In this document: positions 1-8,269 of the stretch, in pieces
Numbering within the stretch: position 1 is the first letter of the stretch
Layout: each line of letters opens with the position of its first letter
Source of the DNA: Holdemania sp. Marseille-P2844
GTDB lineage: Bacteria; Bacillota_I; Bacilli_A; Erysipelotrichales; Erysipelotrichaceae
Assembly (NCBI RefSeq): GCF_900120005.1
Contig: NZ_LT635452.1
Location: 1 to 64,000, forward strand
Direction of reading: 5' to 3'
DNA: 64,000 nucleotides
The notes under the pieces: generated by a model
Database searches by the model: none
The model's input: the letters and a program-made list of their open reading frames with translations, nothing else
What the model was told of the DNA's origin: nothing
Made by a program: the position numbers and the translations under genes

Positions 1-317
1 GGCTTAGTCAATCCTTTAGAGTACTATCTAAGTTATTCGTGACAGCAATACATATGTAGCGCCGTATACGAGATCCGTACGTACGGTGCAATGGGAGGGG
101 CGAAATTTATTTTCCCTCTACCCTATTCGATCCGGCTTTGACGTCATGGCCTTGATCAGGGGCGTTCGCGATCTGAGATGTCCCATGCCAAAGATCCGGA
201 TTTTCCGACAGCCGGCGCTTCTGATTGCCGTGAGCTGTTGGAAATCGTGAAGAAAATCGGGTTTCTAACCATTCTTTTGCATTTTCAGCGCATAGTCCTC
301 CCTATTTTCGGCAATCC
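1..317. other. Upstream non-coding segment, no gene seen
   Basis: No convincing gene lies between the window edge and the first CDS. An in-frame extension of the lactate dehydrogenase frame runs back to an ATG at 178, but it has no ribosome-binding site and gives a leader unlike any LDH. A 12-bp perfect palindrome (CCGTACGTACGG) lies at 75-86. The first roughly 160 bases read unlike the following DNA and may belong to a neighbouring gene cut by the window edge. Confidence 0.4.
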
Positions 318-326
318 TGTTACAAT
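318..326 (+). promoter_or_regulatory. Extended -10 promoter of ldh
   Basis: TGTTACAAT at 318-326 is an extended -10 element (TGn followed by TACAAT). It lies 46 bp before the chosen ATG at 373, with a good ribosome-binding site (AAAGGAG) in between. No clear -35 box is seen, which is usual for extended -10 promoters. Confidence 0.5.
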
Positions 327-372
327 AAAGATAGAGAAGGGCAGAAGACCCTGGAAAAGGAGCGGAATTCTT

Positions 373-1323
373 ATGAAGGACAGAAAAATCGTCTTGGTCG
401 GCACAGGCTTCGTCGGAATGAGCATGGCTTATTCATTTCTAACAACAGGCGGAATTGATGAACTTGTCCTGGTGGACGTCGATGAGGAAAAAGCGATTGG
501 AGAAACCATGGATTTGCAGCACGGCTTACCTTATGCCCGCAATAAGCTGGTCATCAAAGCCGGCGGCTATGAAGAGTGCGCGGATGCGGAAATGGTCGTC
601 ATCACGGCCGGAACAGCCCAGAGGCCTGGCCAGACCCGTCTGGATATGACGGCGGTCAACACGAAAATCATGAAAAGCATTACAGAAAACATCATGGCTT
701 CCGGCTTCAACGGAATTCTGTTAATCGCGTCCAACCCGGTCGATCTGATGACCTATGTCGCTCAGCAGGTTTCCGGCCTGCCGAAAAACCGCGTCATCGG
801 CTCTGGAACCATTCTGGACACGGCCCGGCTGCGCTATTTAATGAGCGAATATCTGGGCATATCGACAAGCAACATCCACGCCTATATCATGGGCGAGCAT
901 GGGGATTCCAGTTTTGTGCCATGGACGCACGCCTACATCGGATGCAAAAATCTGCTGGAAATGCTCGATGAAAATCATCGCGACCTGCAGGATCTCAACG
1001 AGATCTATCATCAGGTTCAGCAGGCTGCCTACGAGATCATCAATCGTAAGAAATCCACCTATTACGGCATCGGCCTGTCTTTGAACCGGTTAGTCCGGGC
1101 AATTCTGGATGACGAGCACGTCATTCTGACCGTTTCCTGTTATCAGAATCAGGAATATGGCCAGGAAGGACTGTATATCGGCGTGCCGGCGATCATCACG
1201 CGTGCCGGCGTGGAAACGATCATCAAGCTGAAACTGAACGAAGTTGATCAGGGCAAATTCGACGCCAGCTGCGAAACGTTAAAAGAAATTATCAATTCGA
1301 CGATTACGCCGATCCTGGGCTGA
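373..1323 (+). CDS. ldh: L-lactate dehydrogenase
   Basis: NAD-dependent L-lactate dehydrogenase, interconverting pyruvate and L-lactate in the cytoplasm to recycle NADH during fermentation. The 316-residue length matches the family. Visible motifs are the N-terminal Rossmann glycine motif (VGTGFVG, about residues 8-14), the mobile-loop region AQRPGQTRLDM carrying the substrate-binding Gln and Arg, the SNPVD motif, and the active-site histidine in GEHGDSS. The start at 373 is chosen over the upstream ATG at 178 because it has an AAAGGAG ribosome-binding site about 10 bp away and begins directly with the Rossmann strand. It is monocistronic: its own promoter lies upstream and a hairpin terminator downstream. 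A malate dehydrogenase is less likely because the loop has Gln rather than Arg at the specificity position. Confidence 0.93.
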   Translation: MKDRKIVLVGTGFVGMSMAYSFLTTGGIDELVLVDVDEEKAIGETMDLQHGLPYARNKLVIKAGGYEECADAEMVVITAGTAQRPGQTRLDMTAVNTKIMKSITENIMASGFNGILLIASNPVDLMTYVAQQVSGLPKNRVIGSGTILDTARLRYLMSEYLGISTSNIHAYIMGEHGDSSFVPWTHAYIGCKNLLEMLDENHRDLQDLNEIYHQVQQAAYEIINRKKSTYYGIGLSLNRLVRAILDDEHVILTVSCYQNQEYGQEGLYIGVPAIITRAGVETIIKLKLNEVDQGKFDASCETLKEIINSTITPILG

Positions 1324-1378
1324 TCAACGAAGCCGCAGCGCGGTGAATTCAGACAAGAAAAAGTCAGCTGCAAAAAGA

Positions 1379-1413
1379 AAATATGGGAGCTACTGGCCCA
1401 TATTTCTTATTTT
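1379..1413 (+). terminator. Rho-independent terminator after ldh
   Basis: A 9-bp perfect stem (AATATGGG-type arm at 1379-1387, complementary arm at 1397-1405) with a 9-nt loop is followed by a T-rich stretch (CTTATTTT). Confidence 0.75.
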
Positions 1414-1498
1414 AACGGCATCGGCTTTGATATTTTAACAGGAAGGGCAGGGCTGTCAAAAGCACGACTTATCAATTCAAAACGAAGGGCGGGAGTAC

Positions 1499-2647
1499 AT
1501 GAAATCAGCGGTATTGGCAGGATTGAGAACTCGGGAAACGGATCAAAGCTGGGCGCAGAAACTGGATGAAGCGGCGCTGCTTTGTGAGGCTTGCGGGATT
1601 GAGGTCAAAGCGCGGCTGACGCAGAAAGCGCTGAAAGGACATCCGCGGACCTTGATCGGTTCGGGAAAAGCGGCGGAACTGAAGCAAAGCTGCGAAGCGC
1701 AGAGCGCGGAGGGCGCAGTGTTTGTCAACGAACTGACAGGGATTCAGACGCGGAATCTGGAACAGGAAATCGGCTTGCCGGTCATGGATCGCAGCGCGCT
1801 GATCCTGGAAATCTTTGCACGGCGTGCCCGCACGCGCCAGGCTCATCTGCAGGTGGAGGCAGCGCGGCTGGCCTATCAGCTGCCGCGCCTGATCGAAGGT
1901 CAGATCCATGCCGATCAGCAGCAGGGCGGGGGCGTCCGCAACCGCGGGGCTGGCGAAACCCGGCTGGAACGCTCACGCCGGACGATTGAAAAACAAATTC
2001 GGGATATCCGCGTGGAACTGGAGCAGCTGAAGCTTCAGCAAGCTGTCCAGAGCCGTCGGCGCCGTTTGAGCGGCTTGCCGCGGGTGTGTTTGATCGGTTA
2101 TTCCAACGCCGGGAAATCTTCGCTGATGAATGCGCTGTTGTCCGTGCGGTCTGTGGCGCCGGCAAAGCAGGTCGCAGCCGTCGATCAGCTGTTTGCGACG
2201 CTGGATTCCGCGACCCGAAGGATTAAGCTGGCAGGCCGGGCAGAGATTTTGCTCAGTGATACCGTCGGTTTTGTCCGCGATCTGCCGGATTTTCTGCTTG
2301 ATGCTTTTGAATCCACGCTGCAGGAAATTCAGGAAGCGGATCTCTTAATCGAAGTGATCGACGCTTCCGATCCGCAATGGGAGATTCAGCATGAAATTGT
2401 CACGCAGACGCTGCGCCGTCTGCATGCCCTGTCTATCGAACGGCTTACAGTTTACAACAAGGCGGATCAAATCCCGCAATGGGAACGGCAAGACGGCATT
2501 CTGTTGAGCTGTCTTACCGGTCAGGGTATGGATGCCTTGATCGGCGAACTGCTTGTCCGGCTGAATCTGAGCGCGTCGCTCAGCCCGGAAATAGGGGATG
2601 AATTTTCAGCGCAAGTAGGCTATAATGAGGACGAAAGAGGAGAGTAA
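1499..2647 (+). CDS. hflX: GTPase HflX
   Basis: Ribosome-associated GTPase of the HflX family (Obg-HflX superfamily), which binds the 50S subunit and splits stalled or stressed ribosomes. At 382 residues it is of usual family length. The N-terminal HflX domain (about 1-110) is followed by the basic helical linker with the conserved GAGET segment (about 150), then the G domain: G1 GYSNAGKS near residue 199, G3 DTVGF near 254 and G4 NKAD near 320. The ATG at 1499 is preceded by GGGAG. The next gene starts 3 bp after the stop and its ribosome-binding site lies inside the hflX end, so the two are probably cotranscribed. The C-terminal region after the G domain is short. Confidence 0.93.
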   Translation: MKSAVLAGLRTRETDQSWAQKLDEAALLCEACGIEVKARLTQKALKGHPRTLIGSGKAAELKQSCEAQSAEGAVFVNELTGIQTRNLEQEIGLPVMDRSALILEIFARRARTRQAHLQVEAARLAYQLPRLIEGQIHADQQQGGGVRNRGAGETRLERSRRTIEKQIRDIRVELEQLKLQQAVQSRRRRLSGLPRVCLIGYSNAGKSSLMNALLSVRSVAPAKQVAAVDQLFATLDSATRRIKLAGRAEILLSDTVGFVRDLPDFLLDAFESTLQEIQEADLLIEVIDASDPQWEIQHEIVTQTLRRLHALSIERLTVYNKADQIPQWERQDGILLSCLTGQGMDALIGELLVRLNLSASLSPEIGDEFSAQVGYNEDERGE

Positions 2648-2650
2648 ACC

Positions 2651-3712
2651 ATGGTGAATGAAAAAAAACTGGAAGCGTTAAAACAATATTTACAACAGTG
2701 CGTGGAAGAGGGCATCTTCCCGGGCTGCAACTGCGCCGTGATCACGAAGGATGACAAGTGGACATGCAGCGTCGGTTATAAACAATTAGTCCCGGAAAAA
2801 GAAGCGAATGGTCTGGACACGATCTACGATCTGGCGTCGATATCCAAGGTGCTCGTCACGACGACCTGCATTCTCAAGCTGATTGAGGAAGGCACGATCA
2901 CTTTGAAAACCAAGATTGCAGACATCCTGCCGCAGTTCGGCCAGAAAGAGCTGACGATCAAGGACTGCATTACCCATAGTTCAGGCTTGCCGGCAGATAT
3001 CAACGGCTATAAGCAGATGAAGGACGATGCGGAAATGATCGAAGCGGTGTGGAAGATGGAACTGGAATATCCAACCGGAACGCAGGTGAAATATTCCGAC
3101 GTCAACTTCATTCTGCTGGGCTTAGTCATCGCCAAGCTGAAGGGCAGTCTGGACGGCTATGCGAAGCAGGTCATGTTTGATCCGCTGGAAATGAGCGAAA
3201 CGGGTTACCGGCCGGACGCTTCCCTGCGTTCGCGCTGCTGTGCGGAAGAAGTGATGGAAAGCCGCGGCGGCGTAGTGCGGGGCGTCGTGCATGACGGCAA
3301 GGCGTTCAAGCTGGGCGGCGTCAGCGGCCATGCGGGCGTGTTCTCGACGCTGGAAGATATTTCGCATTATATCACTATGCTGCTCAACGACGGCGTTTAC
3401 AAGGGAAAGCGGTTTTTCAGCAAACGCACGATAGAATTGCTTCAGAAATGCCAGACCGTGGGATTGAACGAAAAACGCTCAATCGGCTGGGTGCTCTCCG
3501 ATCCGAATTATGCGTTGGGCGATTACGCCAGCGATGCCTGTCTGTATCACACCGGATTCTCCGGGCCCTCGATCATCGTCGATTTCAAATTGGGCATCGG
3601 CGTCGTGACGCTGACCAACCGTGTTCATCCGTCCCGTTCCAACACTAAAATCCTGACTGCCCGGAACAATATTCATAATCTGGCGCTGCAGGCGACCGAC
3701 GACATTTTGTGA
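2651..3712 (+). CDS. Serine beta-lactamase-like hydrolase
   Basis: Class C beta-lactamase/esterase-fold serine hydrolase (Beta-lactamase domain, PBP4*/EstB type), 353 residues, covering nearly the whole domain. The catalytic SxxK motif is SISK at about residues 63-66, the YxN-like motif is YSD near 148, and the third motif is HTG near 300, the form usual in esterase-like members. No signal peptide is visible, so it is probably cytoplasmic. The substrate cannot be told from sequence: peptide, ester and amide substrates are all known in the family. It follows hflX by 3 bp and is likely translated from the same mRNA. True beta-lactam resistance is unlikely given the missing signal peptide and the HTG rather than KTG motif. 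Confidence 0.85.
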   Translation: MVNEKKLEALKQYLQQCVEEGIFPGCNCAVITKDDKWTCSVGYKQLVPEKEANGLDTIYDLASISKVLVTTTCILKLIEEGTITLKTKIADILPQFGQKELTIKDCITHSSGLPADINGYKQMKDDAEMIEAVWKMELEYPTGTQVKYSDVNFILLGLVIAKLKGSLDGYAKQVMFDPLEMSETGYRPDASLRSRCCAEEVMESRGGVVRGVVHDGKAFKLGGVSGHAGVFSTLEDISHYITMLLNDGVYKGKRFFSKRTIELLQKCQTVGLNEKRSIGWVLSDPNYALGDYASDACLYHTGFSGPSIIVDFKLGIGVVTLTNRVHPSRSNTKILTARNNIHNLALQATDDIL

Positions 3713-3749
3713 TGTGATGTGAAAATCGCGCAGAGTTAAAAATTCACGG

Positions 3750-3755
3750 TATAAT
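3750..3755 (+). promoter_or_regulatory. -10 box upstream of membrane protein gene
   Basis: TATAAT lies 33 bp before the GTG start at 3788. No clear -35 element is seen at the expected distance. Confidence 0.45.
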
Positions 3756-3787
3756 AAGGATGTTGGAAAAAGAAAGGAAGCTCTTCT

Positions 3788-4273
3788 GTGAAATCAAAGG
3801 TGCTGAAAATTCGCAATCTGCCGCAAGAGATGCAGGTGCTCAACGAAGTCAAGGTCAAACCGATCGGATCCCTGTTGGCGTTGATGCTGGTTTCCGGAGT
3901 TTTCATCATTTCCGGATCTTCCATCGCGATTGTGGGTGTCGTCCTGCTTGCGATTTCTTCGTATGCCCTGATCGTGATGCCGGACCGGATTTTAATGCAG
4001 TTTACCGATGAGTTTCTGGTTCTTTACAATCGGAAAAATCGTGATGAATGTATGTTGATTTATTGGGAAGAAATTCTGCTTTGGCAATATCAGAAACATA
4101 ACAACGAAGATCAGCTGTGGCTGCAGCTGACCGACGGCCAGACGGAAACGATCGAATGCTTTAACCGCAATAAGATCGTACCGTATTTTAAAATCTATGC
4201 GAAAGGAAAAGAACGGCAGCTGAAGCCGGCGCGGCGCCGGCGCTCTGCTGTCAGTTCCCGGCAGAAAATATGA
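3788..4273 (+). CDS. Small membrane protein, unknown function
   Basis: Not assigned to a family with confidence. The 161-residue protein has two closely spaced hydrophobic helices at about residues 23-60 and then a roughly 100-residue soluble tail. The tail ends in a very basic stretch rich in Arg (around KPARRRRS). The fold pattern (short N-terminus, helical hairpin, beta-rich tail with WLQLTDGQ) resembles PH-like membrane proteins of Gram-positives. The start is a GTG with AGGAAG about 7 bp upstream. Its last 4 bp overlap the following glyoxalase gene (ATGA), so the two are translationally coupled. Confidence 0.7.
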   Translation: MKSKVLKIRNLPQEMQVLNEVKVKPIGSLLALMLVSGVFIISGSSIAIVGVVLLAISSYALIVMPDRILMQFTDEFLVLYNRKNRDECMLIYWEEILLWQYQKHNNEDQLWLQLTDGQTETIECFNRNKIVPYFKIYAKGKERQLKPARRRRSAVSSRQKI

Positions 4274-4641
4274 AATTTACGTTTAATCATTTTAACTTCA
4301 ACGTGCTGAACATGCAGCGCTCGCTGGAATTTTACGAAAAGGCGCTCGGCCTGCACATCGCGCGCCGGCATACGGCGGCGGACGGCAGCTTCCAGCTGAT
4401 CTATCTGGAGGATGACCTGGGGCATTTTCAGTTGGAATTGACGGAATTGAAAGACAGAAAAGAAAAATATGATTTGGGAGAAGGGGAGTTCCACCTCGCC
4501 TTCACAACGGATCACTTTGAAGAAGCCCATCGTGAACATCAGGAAATGGGCGTGATTTGCTTTGAAAATCCAGGCATGGGAATTTATTTTATTGAAGATC
4601 CGGATGGCTACTGGATCGAAATTGTACCGGCTAAAAGATAA
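4270..4641 (+). CDS. Glyoxalase I-like VOC-family protein
   Basis: Single-domain vicinal oxygen chelate protein of 123 residues, the size of bacterial glyoxalase I. The metal-ligand quartet of glyoxalase I can be aligned: His7, Glu56, His75 and Glu117, the last within the typical C-terminal motif (IEDPDGYWIEIVP). This supports lactoylglutathione lyase-type chemistry or a related methylglyoxal detoxification reaction. Members of the family with these ligands also have other substrates, so the substrate is not certain, and gut Bacillota often lack glutathione. It overlaps the upstream membrane-protein gene by 4 bp and is the last gene of that transcript; a long hairpin follows. Confidence 0.82.
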   Translation: MKFTFNHFNFNVLNMQRSLEFYEKALGLHIARRHTAADGSFQLIYLEDDLGHFQLELTELKDRKEKYDLGEGEFHLAFTTDHFEEAHREHQEMGVICFENPGMGIYFIEDPDGYWIEIVPAKR

Positions 4642-4644
4642 ACG

Positions 4645-4800
4645 TCTCTCTTTTAGCAACGTGGGGAAAACTCTGTTTCACGGGACGATTGAACCTCTGG
4701 AATAAAGATTGGACTTCGCCGTAAACCACAGAGAGAAAGACCGTTTTTTCGAAAGTCATCAGCGCCGTTAAGCGGATGATCGAAGAAAGCGGTCTTTTTT
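4645..4800 (+). terminator. Complex hairpin region ending in terminator
   Basis: This lies within a 356-bp gap between genes. An AAGACCG arm (about 4737-4743) pairs with CGGTCTT before a run of six T. The enclosed sequence folds again through TCGA/TCGA and TCATC/GATGA arms. Upstream, TCTCTCT (4645-4651) can pair with AGAGAGA (4730-4736), whose bases partly overlap the terminator arm, so two folds may compete. It could be simply the end of the VOC transcript, or a small structured RNA or attenuator. No known riboswitch consensus was recognised. The rest of the gap (4801-4969) holds nothing recognisable. Confidence 0.55.
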
Positions 4801-4969
4801 GTCCAGACAATTTAGAACGTTTAAAACGGCTTGAAATGCTAAAAGATTTTTGAAATTGCAAAGGATTAAAGAGGGGGAAACAGAAGAGCGGGAGGGCGCT
4901 GAACTTTTCTTTTCAGGCTGATCCGGAAGCGGAAACCGCCTGAGTTACCCGTAAGTAAGCGGAATGTGA

Positions 4970-4975
4970 TATAAT
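4970..4975 (+). promoter_or_regulatory. -10 box of the ArsR-family gene
   Basis: TATAAT at 4970-4975 is preceded by TGTGA. The promoter lies so close to the ATG at 4983 that translation from there would be leaderless, which supports the internal start at 4998. Confidence 0.5.
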
Positions 4976-4997
4976 AATTCCAATGGTGGTGAAGCGC

Positions 4998-5348
4998 ATG
5001 GAGAAGGAAGAACTGCAGGAAAAAATCGTCCATCCCGAAATCGTCGCGGAAGTGGAGAAAAAAATGCTCAGCGAAAGTGAATTTGAGGATCTGGCTTTAT
5101 TGTTCAAAATGTTTGCCGATCCGACCCGTTTAAAAGTACTGAAAGCCTTGTTTGAACGGGAAATGTGCGTGGGCGATCTGGCGGTGCTGCTCAAGATGAC
5201 GCATTCCGCAGTGTCGCATCAGCTGGCTTCGCTGAAGAAAACGCGGTTGGTCCGCAGCCGCAAGGATGGCAAAGTGGTGTACTACTCGCTGGATGACGAT
5301 CACATAGAAGAAATATTCCAGAAAGCTCTGGATCACGTTCGCGAATAA
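4998..5348 (+). CDS. ArsR/SmtB-family metal-sensing repressor
   Basis: Winged-helix repressor of the ArsR/SmtB family, which leaves DNA on binding metal. The protein is 116 residues from the ATG at 4998, chosen because GGTGGTG lies just upstream while the ATG at 4983 sits within 8 bp of the -10 box. The recognition helix region is MTHSAVSHQLASLKK. The C-terminal helix has the complete alpha-5 metal site of SmtB/CzrA: Asp100-x-His102 and, after ten residues, His113-x-x-Glu116. This predicts Zn(II)/Co(II) sensing rather than arsenic. The family's other site, a Cys pair, is absent; only one Cys is in CVGDL. The gene overlaps the next one by 1 bp (TAATG). No metal transporter is adjacent. Confidence 0.88.
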   Translation: MEKEELQEKIVHPEIVAEVEKKMLSESEFEDLALLFKMFADPTRLKVLKALFEREMCVGDLAVLLKMTHSAVSHQLASLKKTRLVRSRKDGKVVYYSLDDDHIEEIFQKALDHVRE

Positions 5349-5911
5349 TGAAGTGGGCAGCGATTGACTTCGAAACCGCGAATCCCTCGTCGATGAGCGC
5401 CTGCGCTGTGGGACTGACGGTGTTCGATGAGGGGGAGATGGTGTTCAGCGGGAGCTGGCTGATCCGGCCGCATCCTTACTACGACGAGTTCTATCCTTCA
5501 TTTATTGAGATTCATGGCATCACACCTGATCAGGTGGCGGACGCTCCCTTTTTTCCTAAGGTTTATGAGCAGCTGAAACCGTGGCTGGACGGCGGCGTGT
5601 TGTGCGCGCATAATGCCGGTTTTGATATGAAGGTGCTGGCCAGCTGCTGTTCGCTGTACCGGCTGGAGCTGCCGGATGCACCGTATTTCTGTACGGTGAA
5701 GTTAAGCCGTAAGGTTTATCCCTATCTGAAACATCACCGGCTCAACGACGTCTGCGATTATATGGGAATTCAGCTTGATCACCACGACGCCGGCAGCGAC
5801 GCCCGCGGCTGTGCGCTGATCGTTGCGAATACGATGAATCTGATGCAGATCTATGAGCCGCTAAAGCTGGCCGAGGCATGTCAGATTCCAGTTGCTAAAA
5901 TTCTCGATTAG
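5348..5911 (+). CDS. DEDDh 3'-5' exonuclease (DnaQ-like)
   Basis: Stand-alone exonuclease of the DnaQ/epsilon superfamily, 187 residues, one domain. The DEDDh catalytic residues are visible: Asp7 and Glu9 in AAIDFETAN, Asp93 in AHNAGFDMKVL, and His146 with Asp151 in the HHDAGSDA segment. It should remove nucleotides from 3' ends of DNA or RNA. Free-standing members of this group in Bacillota are usually annotated as DNA polymerase III epsilon-like; whether it acts in proofreading or repair is not known. It is translationally coupled to the upstream ArsR gene by the TAATG junction and closes the transcript, since a terminator begins at its stop codon. Confidence 0.88.
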   Translation: MKWAAIDFETANPSSMSACAVGLTVFDEGEMVFSGSWLIRPHPYYDEFYPSFIEIHGITPDQVADAPFFPKVYEQLKPWLDGGVLCAHNAGFDMKVLASCCSLYRLELPDAPYFCTVKLSRKVYPYLKHHRLNDVCDYMGIQLDHHDAGSDARGCALIVANTMNLMQIYEPLKLAEACQIPVAKILD

Positions 5912-5940
5912 TCTGTCTGAGCCTGGGGACAGACTTTTTT
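5911..5940 (+). terminator. Rho-independent terminator
   Basis: GTCTGTC at 5911-5917 pairs with GACAGAC at 5928-5934, followed by six T. The left arm begins in the stop codon of the exonuclease gene. Confidence 0.85.
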
Positions 5941-5993
5941 CATTGACCGCCGGATCTGTTGCCGCAGGAATTTTAGAGAAAGGTGAAAAATAA

Positions 5994-7193
5994 ATGGATT
6001 ATCCAAAACAAGCGCTGGGCTTTATGCTCAGACAAAACCGGCTTGACCAGAATCTGTCGCTGCGTTCCCTCGCTGAGCGGACAGGAATTTCGGCCATGTA
6101 TTTAAGCGATGTGGAAAACGGCGTGCAGCGGCCGGCAGAGTACACGCTGCGCAAGTTGTTCAGTGAATTGGCACTGCCCTATGATCCGGCATTGGTCTGG
6201 CTTCCGGATTTCAGTCTGGCGCCGCTTTATCAGGCGATTCTGGATTACCGAATGGACCGGCGCGACGTGGTCTTTGAAGATTTATGCAGGAAGCGCGAAA
6301 CTTTATCAGCCAGCTGTCATTATGCTCAGCTGCTGTTGGCGGAATGGATCGTCCGGATCAGCCGGGGTGAAAACCGGACTGGGGAAGTCTTTGCCTTGCG
6401 GGAGGTGCTGGAAAAGGCCGGTTCAGCTCTGACGCTTCAGGATCAACAATGGTATCGGCTTTACCGCGGCATTCATCATAAAGCCCTGGATGAGGTGGAA
6501 GCCGCGCAGTCGTGGTTGATCCGTGCTGAAGCTCTGGGGCAGGATGAAGGCGCGCAGGCGTTGATCCGCTACCATGAAGCCGACTGTCTGATGCGTCTGC
6601 AGCGGCCGCAAAGCGCGCTGTTGATGAATCAGCGGGCGCTGGATCAGTTTTCACGCAATGGCTATTTTGTCCGGGCAATCCATACCCGGATTCATCAGGC
6701 CGATCTGTTTTTAAATGATGAACCGGAAACTGCGCAGACGTTGGCGCTGCGGGTTCGTCAGGAAGCCGAGCGATTTCAATGCCCGGAAGTTCAGCTGATG
6801 GCTGAGGAACGCCTCGCCCTGGCAGCTTTGCTTCTGGATCAGCCGGAAGCAGCGCTGGCGCATGCCCAGGCTTGTGCGGCGGTGATTCATCGACCGCCGT
6901 TATTGATTGCCGGTGCGGTGGCCGCCTGGCTTTGTCATCAACAGGAAGCGTGTCTGTTCTTTTTAAGACGGATGAAGGAAGAAGTTGAGCGCAAGCATCA
7001 ATCAGACGCTACGCTGCGCTGGCTCACGGCGCTGATCAATGAGGACGCAAAGCAGCTCGTGGAGCTCAGCTTACAGCCTGATCCGCTGGCCGGAGTGCTG
7101 CAGAAAAAACTGGTGCAGCTGCGGTTTCAGGCATTGGTCAGATTGCAAGAGCACGATCTGGCCTGTCAGCTGATTCAGCAAGCGTGTCTGTAA
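5994..7193 (+). CDS. XRE-type regulator with TPR-like C-terminus
   Basis: A 399-residue protein with an N-terminal Cro/C1-type helix-turn-helix (about residues 8-62, with RSLAERTGISAMYLSDVENG as the two-helix core). A long alpha-helical C-terminus rich in Ala, Leu and Gln follows, with the spacing of tetratricopeptide repeats. The layout is that of Rgg/PlcR/RapR-like regulators, many of which bind short peptides, but no peptide gene is seen nearby. The ATG is preceded by GAAAGGTG. A second protein of nearly equal size and layout lies on the minus strand at 62196-63404. Targets are unknown; it stands alone after a terminator. Confidence 0.75.
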   Translation: MDYPKQALGFMLRQNRLDQNLSLRSLAERTGISAMYLSDVENGVQRPAEYTLRKLFSELALPYDPALVWLPDFSLAPLYQAILDYRMDRRDVVFEDLCRKRETLSASCHYAQLLLAEWIVRISRGENRTGEVFALREVLEKAGSALTLQDQQWYRLYRGIHHKALDEVEAAQSWLIRAEALGQDEGAQALIRYHEADCLMRLQRPQSALLMNQRALDQFSRNGYFVRAIHTRIHQADLFLNDEPETAQTLALRVRQEAERFQCPEVQLMAEERLALAALLLDQPEAALAHAQACAAVIHRPPLLIAGAVAAWLCHQQEACLFFLRRMKEEVERKHQSDATLRWLTALINEDAKQLVELSLQPDPLAGVLQKKLVQLRFQALVRLQEHDLACQLIQQACL

Positions 7194-7270
7194 GCTGACG
7201 CCGCCGGCTGGCTTTCCTTCCGGAACTTTGAAATAATGAACGCAGACGAATGGTCAGGGAGGGATACAGA

Positions 7271-8086
7271 ATGATTCGATGCGTCATGCTTGATCTGGAC
7301 GGGACGCTGCTGCGGAAGCAGGGCCAGAAAACCGCAGGGATCAGTGAGGAAAATGAGCTTGCTTTACAGCGCTGGCAGGATGCCGGCGGCTTGGCGGGGA
7401 TTGCGACCTCGCGTTCGGCCGGGTATATTCAAAATTACAGTTTACGAAGATGGGCCGCCGTCGTTGGCTGGAATGGAGCGGTAATCGAGGTGGGAAACAG
7501 CCGCCGGCTGCATCTTTTGCCAAAGCAGGATGAAAGTCAGCTGTGGAAAATTTCAGGGGGTGACCAACGGGAAAATCGGGTGGCCATGGTCACGCCGGAC
7601 AACGACTGGCTCGTTTACGATGAACAGTTGCCGCTGGTTCGCGAATATTGCGCAAATCCACGGGGCTGGATTCAGGATCATCGTCGAGTTCGTTTATGGG
7701 ATCCGCAGCGCCCTGATGCAAAGCTTGCCATGATTCTGGCGGTGTATCCTGATGCATTGGCGGCCCAGGCTGTGCGACTGCGGGTGTTGGCGGTGAACCG
7801 GGGGCTTAACGTCATTGAAACCAGTGCCCGCACCTTGATGATGGTCAGCGCGGGCGTGGATAAAGCCCGGGGAATTCTGGAGGCTTGCGGGGAATTGGGC
7901 TTACGGCGGGAAGAAGTGGCGGTGATCGGTGATGACCGCAACGATCTGCCGTGTTTCCAGACCTTTCCTTACAGCTTCTGTATGGCTGGGGCGGAACGTG
8001 AAATCCGCAAACAGGCCCGCTGGACCGTGGAATCGGCAGCGGAAGCGCTGTCGGTGATCCGGATGGAGAACCAGCATAGCCTCTGA
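7271..8086 (+). CDS. HAD-superfamily phosphatase (Cof-type)
   Basis: HAD hydrolase of the Cof/IIB group, 271 residues, dephosphorylating sugar phosphates or other small phosphates. Motif I is DLDGTL with the nucleophile Asp8 and acid/base Asp10; motif IV is GDDRNDLP near residue 220. The C2-type cap lies between. The start at 7271 is chosen because it has AGGGAGGG 7 bp upstream; the in-frame ATG at 7250 has no such site. The substrate cannot be inferred. Another Cof-type protein is encoded at 42079-42882, but the two differ in their caps. Confidence 0.85.
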   Translation: MIRCVMLDLDGTLLRKQGQKTAGISEENELALQRWQDAGGLAGIATSRSAGYIQNYSLRRWAAVVGWNGAVIEVGNSRRLHLLPKQDESQLWKISGGDQRENRVAMVTPDNDWLVYDEQLPLVREYCANPRGWIQDHRRVRLWDPQRPDAKLAMILAVYPDALAAQAVRLRVLAVNRGLNVIETSARTLMMVSAGVDKARGILEACGELGLRREEVAVIGDDRNDLPCFQTFPYSFCMAGAEREIRKQARWTVESAAEALSVIRMENQHSL

Positions 8087-8213
8087 GTCTGGCTTGCAGG
8101 CGGCGGAAGGAATCGTTTCGCGTTATTGCCATTATGCTCCCTTTGTTTTTGACTCTGTATTCTGTAAGCGGCACAGGACATTGCCGCTGCAGGCGAATTC
8201 TGTCAAATATCGC

Positions 8214-8242
8214 TTGTCTTCATCCCGCCGGACTCTTATAAT
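8214..8242 (+). promoter_or_regulatory. Sigma-A promoter of the FMN oxidase gene
   Basis: TTGTCT (8214-8219), a 17-bp spacer and TATAAT (8237-8242) form a near-consensus promoter 28 bp before the ATG at 8270. Confidence 0.8.
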
Positions 8243-8269
8243 GAAGAACAGGGAAAGGGGTTGGCAGAA

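Noticed and set aside
178-372. N-terminal extension of the lactate dehydrogenase frame
   Set aside because: No ribosome-binding site, it overlaps the extended -10 promoter, and LDH proteins do not carry such a leader.
2651-3712. True beta-lactamase resistance gene
   Set aside because: No signal peptide, HTG instead of KTG, and the motif set fits cytoplasmic esterase-like members.
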